Origin: Leptodontidium sp. MPI-SDFR-AT-0119
Lineage: Eukaryota > Ascomycota > Leotiomycetes > Helotiales > Leptodontidiaceae
NCBI GenBank assembly: GCA_020726505.1
Contig: JAHLEZ010000007.1
Location: forward strand, 1,240,001 to 1,304,000
Length of the DNA stretch: 64,000 nucleotides
Direction of reading: 5' to 3'
Shown here: one piece after another, positions 1-12,092 of the stretch
Layout of the letters: each line of letters begins with the position of its first letter
Position numbering within the stretch: the stretch's first letter is position 1
The notes under the pieces: model-generated
The model's database searches: none
Told to the model about the DNA's origin: nothing
What the model saw: only the letters and a program-made list of their open reading frames with translations
Program-made: the position numbers and the translations under genes

Positions 1-737
1 CTAATTACTAAGGAGGGAAGGTTATTTCTTCCTTACTCTGCACGCATATATACAGGGAGTAAGCGCTAGGGCACGTGCCATTACAGCAGCCTCTTTTCAC
101 AACCTGGGGTACTTTTTCAACTATAGCCTCCTTATCATGCTTTTGTTACTTCTAATACTTATTAAATAGTCTTATCCAATCTTTAAACCCTTATTACTAT
201 CTTAGTAACCGTCATCATCTTTATGGCTACTAAAGATCGTAAATTTCGACAAGGCTGCTATGCGGGATAGTACCTCGAATCGAAGTGACTAACGATATTT
301 GGTCAGGGTAACGTCCTGCACTCTTCCCGTATTTTATGACGAACGGAATTGAAAACAAACTACTGCCTAAGATTTAAAGCTAAAGGCTCGAACTCCAAAG
401 ATTGGAGGTAAATTCAGAATCCTAGATTTCTGTTTCCATTGATCACTCTCCATTTCCTCCAGCTTCATTTCCAGCGACAAGAATAAATTATGCTTAATCG
501 AAAGTGGCTTTGAATATCCTATGCCTATGGCTTCCAGAATTCCAGCCTGAGCGACTGGGCGGTCTTGCACGCTTCTAGTGATGTACGACGATGTTATTGC
601 CGCGAGGCTGCCGCTTAGCTAAGTCCGTTAGCATCGACACGACGTCTTCTTTAATCTCACCTCGTACCTATGCTATGTTGACGGCTTATTAGGTACTGAG
701 AATCCTTCCTCCCGCGATCCTCGAACCTAGTCGAATA
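1..737. other. Gene-poor, TA-rich stretch
   Basis: All frames are broken by many stop codons and I recognise no conserved protein segment. Given the decayed HET gene immediately downstream, this is probably the mutated upstream part of the same degenerate region. Confidence 0.4.
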
Positions 738-1500
738 ATGCGTCTGCTGTAGTGCGACAACGATAGTAGCGTTAGCCTAAGCGAGTTCGTTGAGACATCA
801 TACCGAAGTGTGTGGTTCTTTTACACAAATGGGGAGCGGAGGAGGTCACTTTTAGGGATCTAACAACCTGCACGAGTAACTTTAAGGCTAGCTACGGTAA
901 GATATAGCTTTACGGAGAACAGGCGAGGCGTAACGGTCTGCAATACTTTTAAGTAAACACCTACTATATCAATAAATTTAATACCGTCGAGTATCAATAC
1001 GTGGTCAACTCAATGCTTCACTAGTACCGAGATGCAATCAAGTGCTATGTATATCTACCAGATGTTTCGTTACCACGCTAGGATTCCGCCAATAGGCTCA
1101 ACGAGGCATGGGAATCGACATTTCGGAAAAGCGAATAGTTCATTCAGATGAGGCTGGACCCTACAAGGCTTATAGTGCCGGCATTAGTTGACTTCTTCTC
1201 CAAAAGGGGAAGCTACTAGGCAATAAGGCCTCCTTAGAGCAGGATATCTGTGAGGCGGTAGGAATTCCAGCCGCGGCCCTTCAAGGGAGCCTGTTATCAG
1301 CGCTGCTAAGCGAATTTCGTAGACAAAACATCGTGAAACAACCAATAAGACAAGGCATATTCGCTGCTAGGCATTTTAACGTTAACATGCCACTTATCTA
1401 CAGTGAGGGGAAGGACATGGTGTAAGACGCTGCTACGCCCGTAGGGCTCCGAATGATCTCCCAACTTCAAGCTCGCCTGTCTTGTTCCTCTTGTGCAGCA
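738..1500 (+). pseudogene. Decayed HET-domain (heterokaryon incompatibility) gene
   Basis: HET proteins trigger non-self recognition and cell death in ascomycetes. Conserved HET segments can be read here in order, across stop codons and frame changes: a start MRLL at 738, WGAEEVTFRDLT near 840-870, GEQARRNGLQYF then a stop then VNT near 920-965, YRDAIKCYVYLPDVS near 1030-1070, a form of the GWTLQ(E)L motif near 1150, VDFFSKRG near 1190, ICEAVGIP near 1245 and FNVNMPLIYSEG near 1380. Several stops sit where family members have Trp (TGG to TAG/TAA), as expected from repeat-induced G-to-A change. The gene cannot make a full protein. The HET assignment is firm; the 3' end is uncertain. Confidence 0.8.
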
Positions 1501-1958
1501 GCATGAAACACGAGGCTTCTTGGCGAGGCGGAACTACCTATTTTAGGGAGCGCCATTTTCAGATACATGGGCTTTAGTGGCCGGATAATGACATAGAATT
1601 GAAACCTAGGCATTTTGATCATATGTAGGAAGTGGGCAAAGGAGTCACGAAGCCATTGCTGCACCGCCCAGCCCCTATAAAAACAGGTTTTCTGTTCTTG
1701 CGCGATGAAGCAAGCGACATATTATTCGTTGATGGTGAGAAGTTTTCAGCTTCTCCTCGAGGCTGCGTAGCTGTCCAGCTGCAGGTACCCGTTCTCCCCT
1801 GAAATCTGACATTTTCCCTCCTGGTCCTTACATTGAGAATGCCATTCTAGTAACTTATATGTCTGCCTAATCTGCTAGAACTTTGGGTACTCTTTTATTA
1901 TAAATACTTGGTCCTCTACTACGAGAAATCTCACAGTTTTGTTTCTCCAACAAACAAC
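1501..1958. other. Intergenic, no gene seen
   Basis: Nothing recognisable beyond the likely tail of the HET relic. The 3' part is the probable upstream region of the membrane-protein gene starting at 1959. Confidence 0.4.
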
Positions 1959-2924
1959 ATGGGCGCCTCGATGTCTGTGATCAAGAGCTGGAAGATAATT
2001 ACCGAGCCACGATGCCTAGTGCCGTCCAATATAGGGATTTCAGGCCTCTTGGTGAGATTCATAAGCCATCCTCTGTTGAAGTATTCTAAAAGGATTGTCT
2101 AGGGAAGGATTGCATTCGCCATCAACCCGAACGCCGCCATCTTAGGCGCCATCTTGATTTTTTTGATTTCCGAAAGCAAAAGCCCTTCGACCGAAAGCCC
2201 TTCGACCAAGAAGCTCCGAGAGAACTTCACTGTAGCCTTCCAAGATATCACTGGTTTTCAACTCGTCGCCGCCAGCGCTTACTTGGCTACTGCCTTGATG
2301 AATCCGGAAACAAGTTGGTTTCACTACCGGTTTCTTCTAGACCCTGCGATCCAATCTTGCTTGGCGGCAGGATTACTTTCGCTTCACTTCCGGGAGTCTC
2401 GGCGTACTAGTATTGGATTCTGCCTCCACATCTTGAATATGTCGGTCTTCACAGGCCTCTTTGTCTGGTCTGGCTATGTGTACTTGAACAAAGTTGCCCA
2501 AGCAATGGAGTCCGGTTGCTACGACGAGCGATTCCAAACCGCATGCACGCCTGTCGACATTATTCTCGCGGTTTTTGTCATTCTTCTACTCTGGATTCCA
2601 GCTTTTCTTCCAGCCAAGTTCAAGCGCTCTTATTTGACAAGATTTATTCTCTGTGTAACAACAAGCCTCTTCATTATTGCCGATGAATACCTCTCCTTTA
2701 CCGACTATGAAGTTATGAAGGTTATGCTTGACAAGCCCGAGACAGGACTCGATGTTGGACAGTCGTACACATTATTGTCTGCTGTCTTGGCGATGGCTTA
2801 TGCCTTTTACAAGGCTTTTGGTAAATCCCCTCCCTTTTCTTTACTACTAGTATATAGCGATGAGTGGCTTACTTCTAGTCTTTCCTTAGTAACTTTCTTG
2901 GAAAAGCCACAGCCGCCAAAATGA
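1959..2924 (+). CDS. Fungal seven-helix integral membrane protein (unknown function)
   Basis: Exon 1 (1959-2051) starts at ATG (MGASMSVIKSWKI) and ends at GTGAGA. Intron 2052-2102 ends in CTAG, and exon 2 opens in phase with GRIAFAINPNAAILGAIL. About seven hydrophobic helices follow, including AASAYLATALM, FLLDPAIQSCLAAGLLSLHF, SVFTGLFVWSGYVYL, IILAVFVILLLWIPAFLP and YTLLSAVLAMAYAFY. A possible last intron (2821-2889, 69 nt, multiple of three, no stop) means spliced and unspliced forms stay in frame to the stop at 2924. The N-terminal block resembles fungal membrane proteins that begin with a short lumenal segment and then a glycine-rich first helix, but I cannot name the family. The C-terminal exon is the least certain part. 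Confidence 0.6.
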
Positions 2925-3533
2925 TGTTGGCACTTCCTGCATAGTAGGGAGGCCCAAGAACTCGGCTAAGACCCCTTTGTAAGCTTTGGAGGTGGTATAA
3001 GCTCGGTGGTGTAGTTGTAGGAGAGGAGGCTTGTTACGCTATAGAAGGAGACTCTTTGTAGATTAGGCGTGAGGGCGACACGAACGTGATTTTTTTGTTG
3101 GAGGTAGCTAGAGTGTTCGTGAGTGGTCATAGAATATAAACTACAACAAATAATAAGAGGTATTACGGTGTGCATAGATTTTAAGATACTTGAAGTATGT
3201 GTATCTGTTTTTCCCCCCCCCGGTACGTAGGGTTTTCCGTCACGTACGGATGGACGTTACCCTTCAGTTCGTTCCGTATTCAGCCTGACAACGCACAATG
3301 TGTACTCCAGAAACCATCGCTTCCCTCATGATTTATACCAAGTTCTCGCCACCGTCTACAAAAGAAAGTATGATTCAATCTATTGATCACTCCCGACTTT
3401 GCCTGGGCAGCGCTTGGAATTGAACACTCCTTTAATGGGGCAAAAGCGACCCCGCTTCGTCTCTCAAAGAGATTCTCCCACCCCTCTCACTTCTCCAAGC
3501 CACGATTAAAGTCGAGTAGAAAATTCCACTGCT
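2925..3533. other. Convergent intergenic region
   Basis: Lies between two convergent membrane-protein genes. Contains a C-run near 3212-3221 and no supported ORF. Confidence 0.4.
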
Positions 3534-4101
3534 TCAATCAGCAATCAACTCCACACATCCACGCAACCGCCCCCTGAAAGACCCTCCCCAAAAGCAAACA
3601 GGAAATAAAACTTTAAAAAAAGAGGAAGCTAAACTCACCCAGCAAAAATCAACGAAACAACAGTCCCAACAATCCCACCCACCAACCCATGTCCACTCCT
3701 ATTGCCCCAAAAAACCCAACTCCACACCACAAGCCAAACCCACAGAATAGTTACAAGACCCGATTTGATGAGCTCGATGCGGAGAGTCTGTTTGCGTGTT
3801 GGGGAGGAGAGTTTGAGTTGGGTGAGGACGGTGAGGAGGAGTGCTAGTGCGAGGATGGGGGAGATGACGTGTGTCCTGTGGTGGGGGATTAATAATTTGA
3901 ATTGTTAGATGATTTGGTGTGGCTGTGGAAATGGAAATGGGGATTTTGATAGATGGGTTTGAGGACTTACAAGTATCCACTGAGATGACCGCTATATCGA
4001 TCGCTGTTGAAAAAATACAATTGCGAGACTTCGAGACCGGCGATGAAGGCTTGGAGGAGATATGTCCCCTCCAGTAGGGCTGTGTGGATTGAGGATGTCA
4101 T
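3534..4101 (-). CDS. Small membrane protein, 135 aa, three exons
   Basis: Assembled by splice reading: exon 1 4101-3971 (ATG, MTSSIHTALLEGTYLL), intron with GTAAGT, exon 2 3875-3639, intron with GTGAGT, exon 3 3573-3534. The lengths (131+237+40) sum to 136 codons with the stop. Exon 2 encodes two strong hydrophobic segments (VISPILALALLLTVL and LVTILWVWLVVWSWVF), then a glycine-rich third (GLVGGIVGTVVSLIFAGG). The N-terminal part, with GLEVSQLYFFNSDRY, may be amphipathic. No single frame covers the gene, so it is easily missed. I do not recognise the family. It converges with the membrane protein at 1959-2924. Confidence 0.6.
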
Positions 4102-4873
4102 GATGATAACGAAATTCTTGATTCTGTGATTCTACCCTTGGAATCTGAAAACTGGGGGATTTGAAGAATCGAAAAGAGGGGAAGATGGGGGTGGTGTGTG
4201 AGATTTATGTGGTTTGCTTGTGGAGATGGGATGATATGTCGTGGTTGCCTGTCAGATTGCGTAACGAAGCACACCACACGACAGGTTGGCGCGGTGTGGC
4301 AAGATCGAAAACTTGGAAACTCTATAGAGCTTTGGGGTTGACGTCAGATGTTGTTTGAGAGTGTGTTGGTCGATTGAGATGGTATTAACTTTCCGTTGGG
4401 TACGGCTCTGTTTGTTGATTGGAGTTGCTAGTGAGGCGTGTTGATGAGAGTTGTGATGCAGAAGCTACCTACACACCAAGGAGATGGGGTGAGGAGCGAG
4501 ATGCATACCCCGCCATTTACTGTATCACCATACCAAATCGTGACTGGCACGGCAGATTACTCCGTAGTATGCCATAATGAGGAACAATTAATACACTGAA
4601 ATGTCTATTAATTAGGGGCTCGAAAGACGGAAGTTTATTCTCACGAAAGTGTCAGGATAGCCACGTTTTGAACGCAACTAAGGTAAGTCCAATGGAGTTC
4701 CTGTTTTGACTCAAAATAAGTAGCATCTGGGTGCGGGGTGGCTAATACCAAAAGAAGAAATCATTTAATACCAATCTATTCCTCCTTGAATTCTCCCAAG
4801 TCTGTCTGTTGGTTGCAGCTCCACAAACGCCATAATCTAAGCCGATGAGCCTTCCCGGATTTATCAAAGTCAC
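4102..4873. other. Intergenic region upstream of the small membrane protein and downstream of the P450
   Basis: No coding evidence. Holds the 5' flank of the minus-strand gene ending at 3534 and the 3' flank of the P450. Confidence 0.4.
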
Positions 4874-6731
4874 CTACCAACCCTCAACCGCTGTAGTTTG
4901 TACATCATATCCTCTAATTATTCGTGCCGTGATCCCAAACAACACATCAATATCATCGGGATCGGTTCCCGGAACAGGCTTGAAATCAAAACTGCCAACC
5001 AAAGCCGCGAGAATAGCTTTATTCTCCCCAATCGCAAACCCTGCCACCTAGTCAGCACTCTCCCCAGAGCCAGCTCAGTAAAAATTCAAACTCACCTCTC
5101 CCGATACACGCTCTCGGCCCATGACCAAATGTCAAATAGGCCAAACCGTCCGTCGCGCCACCAATCGCTTTATCCTTGCCCACCAACCACCTCTCCGGGT
5201 TGAATTCTGCCGCATCTTCGCCCCAAAATTGCTTCGCTTTGTTCATCGCCCATATATGCACTCGAACGTATGTGCCCTTTGGGATCTTGACGCCGAAAAG
5301 GTCTGTATCTTGAGCAGGTACACGGCCTACGAGAGGAACGGGTGCGTAGACGCGCATGATTTCTTTGCTGACTGCGTCTAAGTATGGAAGTTTGTCGAGA
5401 ATGTCGGCTGTTACTTCCATTCCTGATGATGGACTAGGGATATTGGCTCGGATTTCCTCGCGGAGACGCTCTTGGATGTGCGCATAGCGGGGTTGCGAAA
5501 GAATGTAGATTCCCCATGTCACGGCGGTGGCGGATCTAGAGAGTCAGATGCTAATCGGACGACTTTGGGGTTAGAACTTACGTTTCATGACCGGCTCCTA
5601 GGAGAGTTTTGGATTGATGGACTAGATCCTCGGTGCTAAAGGCTTTCGTCTTCATGGCGGCGGCGATGATGTCTTTCTGGCCGTTCTTCTCCATGTAGTC
5701 TAAATCATCGACGTCATTGTACATGTTAGTCTTGCGCTCTTGAATCAGATTTCGGACCCAATCCGTCACCGATCTGTTCCCTTCACGAAATAAAGCGCTG
5801 TTCTTGCCGGGAAGTAGGCCCACTAGTTTCGGAGTTGTCAACAGAGATAGAATGAAGATGAGCTTGGAATTGTCGTTCGGTATGAATGCTGCTCTGTAGG
5901 AGTTATTGAGGGCGGTATATGGATGCGAGAGAGATGAAAACTCAGAGCCAAATCCTGCTTGGCCGATGATGTCCAAAGATACCCGACCAGCCCAGTCGTC
6001 AATGTTGATTGAAGCAGATGATTTCTCGGTAGCATTTGGCCCCGTCTCTACTTCTTGCTTGATGAGAGTGACCATCTCTGTTGCTTTGGTCCAGAATAAG
6101 GGATAGAGATTTTTGATGACTTTGACATTGAAAGCTGGCAAGAGATGTTTTCGTTGATACTTCGTGTTGAGAGGTTAGGGCAAAGCAACGATAGGAGGAA
6201 GTAGGGGTCAGTACCTTATGATCCATCCCTTCTGACACCACAAGTCCATTCCCCAAGATATTTTCCAGAATCCGCTTGGTTTTCGGATTCTTGACATACT
6301 GATCGGCCTTGACTTGCAGGAACTCGGCGGCTCCTCTTGGAGTAGTTATAGCGACCACTTCCGAGTTGAACAGGTCTAGATACCGGATGAGTCCATCGTT
6401 TGGGATCGTTTCCATCCACTTTAGCACCTGTATTGAGTCCCTCGTCTGGAAGAAAGACTTCCATCCACCCTCGCGCTAGATCCGGGTTTAGCTGAGGCTT
6501 GATGTTTGACATAAAGGATCAACTTACTGGTGCTTGCGGAAGGGATAGAAGAGGGCTGAAATATAGAGGATACAAGAAGAGAGCCCATGCTAAGTGAAAT
6601 GGAATGTAAAACAGAACTGTAAATATCGAGGTTTTGGCATAGGAAAATGACGAGGCATTGTGATTGGCAATATAGACCCCAAGGCTTAGGGATGCCAGAA
6701 CAAAAGTAGCTCGCACCACAGCCGCCATCAT
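4874..6731 (-). CDS. Cytochrome P450 monooxygenase (microsomal)
   Basis: A haem-thiolate monooxygenase anchored in the ER. Five exons join in phase: 6731-6528, 6475-6215, 6159-5582, 5535-5096 and 5040-4874, giving 549 aa, a normal P450 length. Residues 1-65 hold membrane segments (TIFTVLFYIPFHLAWALF-type). Helix I carries AGHET (about residue 344) continuing into SATAVTWG after an intron. Helix K has EIMRVYAPVP, where the ExxR motif reads E-I-M-R. The haem loop FGHGPRACIGR (about residue 483) has the ligand Cys. Exon 1/2 is the weakest join. It is divergent from HGH1 with about 560 bp between starts. No neighbouring biosynthetic genes indicate the substrate, and I cannot assign a CYP family. 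Confidence 0.9.
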
Positions 6732-7289
6732 GAGAAGCAGTTCAGTTCAACGCAAATAAAGACCAGAGGAGAGGAGATGTAAAACAACGCGCTGAGAAGT
6801 TTGTCAAGATATATGGATGGGTGGTTAAACAGCTACACCATGGTCGCCTTTTCGGGCATCGTTCGAATATGCAATCCTCACAGCTTCTGGTTGGCTGGGT
6901 GTACGGGCGGGCACCTCCCTCTCTCGTTGGTTGGCCTTGCACTGGATCAGAGCCTGCCATCTCACCTCAGCAATAGCCATCTAATCCACCTGAAGCCCCA
7001 TCTTGAGCATGATGCGGATAGAATACCCGTTGGGGACCTTGCTGATGGACGGTGTGTCAGCAAATAAATGGTAATTGACTCCGAATCTGACTGATATATT
7101 TATTGCCTAAAAGGGGTTTCGAACGCTGACAGGGTTCGGTGAAGAGAACAGTAGCAGCTCAAATGCCAAGGCTGGTCATGTGGGCGGTGTCTGACGGCAG
7201 AAATGGACCCCTCCAAAATTTTGAGCGGCGATGATGTCGATGTTGAGGGGCGGGGAGAATTTACAAATTTACAACAACATTTGCGCAAA
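6732..7289. promoter_or_regulatory. Divergent promoter region P450 / HGH1
   Basis: A 558-bp gap between the start codons of two diverging genes; it must hold both promoters. No specific motif stands out. Confidence 0.5.
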
Positions 7290-8717
7290 ATGCCTACCGA
7301 ATTAGAACAAGTACGCCAAACCCCGAACGCACAGATTGCGTGGCTAACATGACATACAGCTAGTTGACTTTGTCTCTCATGGCAACACGCAAGTTCGACA
7401 GCTTGGTAAGTTATTCTCAACATCGCCATCATCCATCCAGAGGGGAAACTGACAAAGCCCGCCCCAGCTGTCGAGAACCTCGTCCCATACTCCCTCACCG
7501 ACCCGGCGATATTCAAAACGAACCAGCTCCTTCCCGTGAAAGACCTCAAGCTATTAGTGCGAGATTACGAAGTACGTGAACTCCAGATTCGGAGAATCTT
7601 TGGATGACAAGATGGAATTGGCATTGATACCCATCCCAGAAAATCGCCCACGACGCAACAACAATCCTCATAAATCTTACCTCCGACCGCGAAATCCTCG
7701 AGTCCTTAGCATCCGATAAGGAATTCGTCAAGACCCTCCTCGGACGCGTGACAGTATGTCAGTCTCCTCACCTATCCATCCATCCATCCATTCATTCATC
7801 CCACCGCACACACCTACTGACATCCCATCCCAACCTCCCAGAACCCCTCCGAACCAAACGCGAACCTAATATCAATGCTCCTCGCCAACCTCGCCAAATA
7901 CGACGAACTAAAAGATATCCTTACCGTTTCAGCGCCAGCGCCAAAAGAGCTAGCATCGAACAACAAAGCGATCGACCAGCTACTGGACTTATTCGTCAAA
8001 GGCGCAGACGGGACATACAACAAAGCCGCCGATTTCGACTACCTATCCTACCTCTTCGCAGATCTAGCGAAACACAAAGAAGGACGACAGTACTTCCTCA
8101 CAAAGCAAGAATACGACGGGGTAGTACCTCTCACGAAACTGGTAGTGTTCACAGAACATAAGTCAGATATACGACGGAAGGGCGTAGCGTCAACGATCAA
8201 GAACGTCGCGTTTGAGATCGATTCGCATCCGTCTTTCCTGGACGAGGACGAGATTAACATCCTCCCGTATCTACTGCTGCCTATCACAGGCAACGAGGAG
8301 TTCACAGAAGAGGAGAGTGTTTCCATGTTACCGGACTTGCAACTGCTCCCGCCGGATAAGAGGAGGGATTCGGATCCGAGTATTATCCAGACGCATATCG
8401 AGACGCTGATGTTACTTACCACGACGCGGCAAGGGAGGGATCTGATGCGTGAGATTAAAGTGTATCCGATTGTAAGGGAGACACATTTGCATGTTGAGCA
8501 CGATGAGGTTAGGGATGCGTGTGAGCGGCTCGTGCAGGTTTTGATGAGGGATGAGGAGGGAGAGGAGGTTGGTGAGGGGATGAAAGCTCTTGAGAGGATA
8601 CCGAGGACGGGGAAGCCAAGTCATCCGCAGATTGCGCATGGGGCGGGGAGTTGGGCTAAGCAGGATGTGGAGGATGATGACGATGATGACGATGATGATA
8701 AAATAGTTGAGGTATAG
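7290..8717 (+). CDS. HGH1: HGH1 family protein (eEF2 folding co-chaperone)
   Basis: Hgh1 is an armadillo-type cytosolic protein that helps elongation factor 2 fold (known for yeast). Exons 7290-7310, 7360-7405, 7468-7571, 7640-7753 and 7842-8717 join in phase to 386 aa. The first exon is only 21 nt (MPTELEQ). Family blocks seen: QVRQLAVENLVPYS, ATTILINLTSD, MLLANLAKYDE (DUF383 region), RRKGVASTIKNVAFE, then the DUF384-type end with THIETLMLLTTTRQGRDLMR and HVEHDEVRDACERLVQVL. The C terminus is an acidic tail with a run of Asp encoded by a GAT/GAC repeat (8670-8700). The intron near 7765 contains a CATC/CATT microsatellite. Confidence 0.9.
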
Positions 8718-9280
8718 ATCATAATGCAAGACCTATCCATGTTGAGAATATGCGTTTGCTCCCCCCCTTCTCCCCCTCCTTGCGGCTTAGGGAGAATGAC
8801 TCAACTAATCAAATCCGATATCGTGATATCCAAATGCGGAAATTTTGATTGTACGTAGCTCCTGCGGTTTAGTGACAGTGACTACAAATACTTCAACAGT
8901 TTTCTTCATTCCATATTGAGAACAGGCAATAGCGCCTTAAAACACTAATCATTCCGACGTGGCACCCACCCAAAATACCTTCTATTATTCAACCTTACAG
9001 CACATGTCACCACTTCATCCATCCGTCTGTCCATTCATTCATTCGCAGCCCCCGAACAACACCCAAACAAAACCTCTCGCTAAACAACAACCGAGCCGAG
9101 CCGAGCCCCTTTATTCCCTCACCACTTTTAGGGATCGAAAGATCATTGTTTCACGAGTTGGTATTTCCTTCAGTGTGTCATAAACAATATCATTACTCAG
9201 CTCCATATATAAACCGATTCATTCATCATGCAATACCGTGCCAAGCCATACCATGCAGCTACGCACTCTTACCCTCCTCC
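8718..9280. other. Convergent intergenic region HGH1 / ceramidase
   Basis: 3' flanks of two convergent genes, with a CATC/CATT-rich tract near 9010-9045. No coding signal. Confidence 0.4.
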
Positions 9281-12092
9281 TTAGACAAGCGTGAAATTCC
9301 CACTCGTGCCCGTAAACGCCGTGATCTTACCTCCAAGCACCTTGCTATCCCCGTAGTACTTAAACCTATACGTGCCCTTGGCAGCATAGCTCTCCGTCTC
9401 CCAGCTGAGCACAACATGGGATGATCCAATCAATCCATCGTCTCTGTACCATGTGTACACGAGGAACCAGTCGCTGTCGTCGCGGACTGTAGTCCAAGCG
9501 CCGTTCACGAGCATCTGGACCTCGGCGAAGGTGCCTTCGAGACGAAGGTTGTTTCGTGGATTGGCGGCGACAAAGGTGACGTTCACAACGGAGCCGACGG
9601 TGTAAGAGGCTTTGGGTGGCACCATTACGGCGCCGTAAGATGTGCCTGGCTGTGGAGAGTCCCAGACGACGTCTGTAATGAGCGAGATGGAGCTGTCGTA
9701 GTTGTTTGGTGGGAGGGGACCGGATGCCGGCTGGCTGGTGTTGCTTGCTACCAAGTAGCCAATGTTCTGCACAGAGAGGTACATGTGTGCACTTGATGTC
9801 CAGGGGCCGAATAGGGTCGAAGCTCCTTCATAGCGCTGAATGCCGTATTCTTCTGGGGTGGCGATGTAGTGTGCATATGTGTTTGCTGGACCGCCGAGCA
9901 CGACTTTAGGTGCGGTGGTGATTCCGTTCGAGATTGCTGCGGCAGCGACGGCATCTTTCCAGCGGCGGCCGGTCATAGTTGTTGCTTCTCCAGGAGAGAT
10001 GATCATGATGAGTTGACCGACACGGAAGGATTGGATATCGACGATATTTGGTGACCACTCATAAGGAGTGTGCATCTCACCGACGTCCAGAAGAATGGGT
10101 TTGGGGCTGTGGCAAGCGACTGTCTTCGCAGATGGTGTAGTGAGAACATCTCGGACGAGAACCCAGAAGGGGTTTTGCGTCTGTGAATCGTTGTTTGCTT
10201 GCGTGAAGTCGAACGCTCCCGGCCAATCACTGGTACCGGCAGCAAATCCTGCACCAAGAGCTGCTGGGCAGGTTTGAACAGTGGTTCCGTTGGGGAGTTT
10301 GAACTGGAAATATTGCATGTCTTGGAAAGTCTAGGAAGGAATCAGTATTCATCAGCGAATATGCTAGGGTCGAACTACTTACGTGGTAGAATTTCACGCT
10401 TGAATCGGAAACAGCTGTTCCAACGCTGTCTAAAGAGTCCTATATGCTGTAAGTCCATGCTTCCACATCTCGGAAAATAGACCAGCTTACGTATAGTGAC
10501 TTGGCTCCTGCGAACACTCTTCTGCCGATTTCATAACAGCTGGAGATACCAAGATCGAGCTTCTGGAAAGCAGGGCCTAATTTTGGTCAGTGATGAAATT
10601 TCTCAAGCTGAAGGAATGCATACCTCGGCCATGGCAAGCCTGACTAGTACCGCCACAAGTGCTCTTGTCAAAGGTGCATTGAGTTCCAGTTCCATCATCA
10701 CACCACGCTCCCAAAACATTGGGAGTTGTATCTCCGACACTGCTCTGACTGAAAGCAGCTACGAAACCAGGGGCAGCTTTGGGGTCAGTCAAAGCAGCCT
10801 TTTCGAACAGATAGGAGCTGAGGCCCTTGTTATCTGAACATCAAAATTAGCATGCATGACTTGGTTGTGGGGACAAAAACATACCTCCAGTGACGTGAGT
10901 GTTGTTGGCCAATGCAGAGGTTCCATGAACACTGCTGAAGTTAGCGACTGCCTTTGAATGAAAGTCTGCATCCAATGGCGGCCAGTTCCACAAAAATTGA
11001 TAGTGCTGGGATATTTCTTACCTGTGCCATGCAAGAATTCCAGTATTCAAACCATCAGAAGCTCTCTGGAAACGTAGCAAAGTGAGGGTAGTATCAACAT
11101 TGCTGGCGTACTTGGCTCGCTCCGCAGCTGGGTTGGCGAGATAGGCGTACAGACTGCGGTTGATATTGGCATCCGTGATGTTGGTATCACCATACTTCAA
11201 ATAACCTGGTGCAAGGCTTGCGTGGGCTCTCTGAATCGACAAGATGGTACTAAAACATGATCAGCGATATGCTCCTGTCTCAAGCGAGAAAGTATCCTAC
11301 CCATCAACAATGGCCTGGTAGCTCTGCTTCGAGAATCCCAACGTCGTGATTTGAGGCAGGAGATAGTTGTTGTAAGCTCCAGGTCCAGAATGCGAATGGG
11401 TACCAGTCAGAGCAATGTTGCTCTGATTGTAGATGCCCAAACCAGCACTCTGCAGTCCATTGATAACACCGTAACGGATGGCTGTATCTCCGTTTGCGAT
11501 GTCCAGAACGAGATAGACGAAGCGATCAGATGGCTTGTTCACATTGCCAATGATGTAGGCACGTGAGTAGATGCTGTCCAAATCAGTTACTGACAATTTA
11601 TCAATTTCCTGAATGGAGCTTCTTACCGCTGTCTGAGACCAGTTCCGACTTGTGCAAGGACAGCATATCCCATGAAACCGACTTCAACAACAGGTCTAGT
11701 CACGGTCATTAGTAAATACTATCAATACATTCATTCTCACGCGTCTCAACTAACCCAGTGATATCAGCCTTTCCAACACCCAAAAGATACTGTTGATCAC
11801 CAGCTCTTCCCAAATTAGCTAGGAACTCCCTCGATTCATCATCCATAGGCACGGCATCAGCAAAATCTGGGGGAATATCCGTCGAAGATGTCCATGATGA
11901 AGCAATCCCAACGAAAGCCAGTAAAACCACGGCGATCAACGAAGCAATAGCAATATAGAATTTCTTGCTGCGTCCTTGGCTACGGGGATGGATGGGGAGA
12001 CTCTGGGTTTGAGTCTCAGCCTCAATCTCATGGTCGAACTTCTCCTGCTCAGGGAGAGCCTGGTATTCTCTGTTCTGGAATAAGGATGCCAT
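9281..12092 (-). CDS. Neutral/alkaline ceramidase
   Basis: Hydrolyses the amide bond of ceramide to sphingosine and fatty acid. The multi-exon gene starts at ATG 12092 (MASLFQNREYQAL). It has a short basic cytosolic stretch, one hydrophobic helix (about residues 45-66, FYIAIASLIAVVLLAFVGIA) and then the ceramidase domain: YLLGVGKADITG, a spliced GPVVEVGFMGYA, YSRAYIIGN and the catalytic block GTHSHSGPGAYNNYLLP with the zinc-site His residues and active Ser region. The last long exon (to about 10318) has the C-terminal domain (LDVGEMHTPYEWSPNI, IISPGEATTMTGRRW, YAHYIATPEEYGIQRYEGAS) and ends FTGTSGNFTLV. Exon 1/2 and 2/3 junctions (donors GTTAGT and GTAAGA) were checked for phase. The signal anchor suggests a type II membrane or cleaved secretory enzyme. 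Confidence 0.92.
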
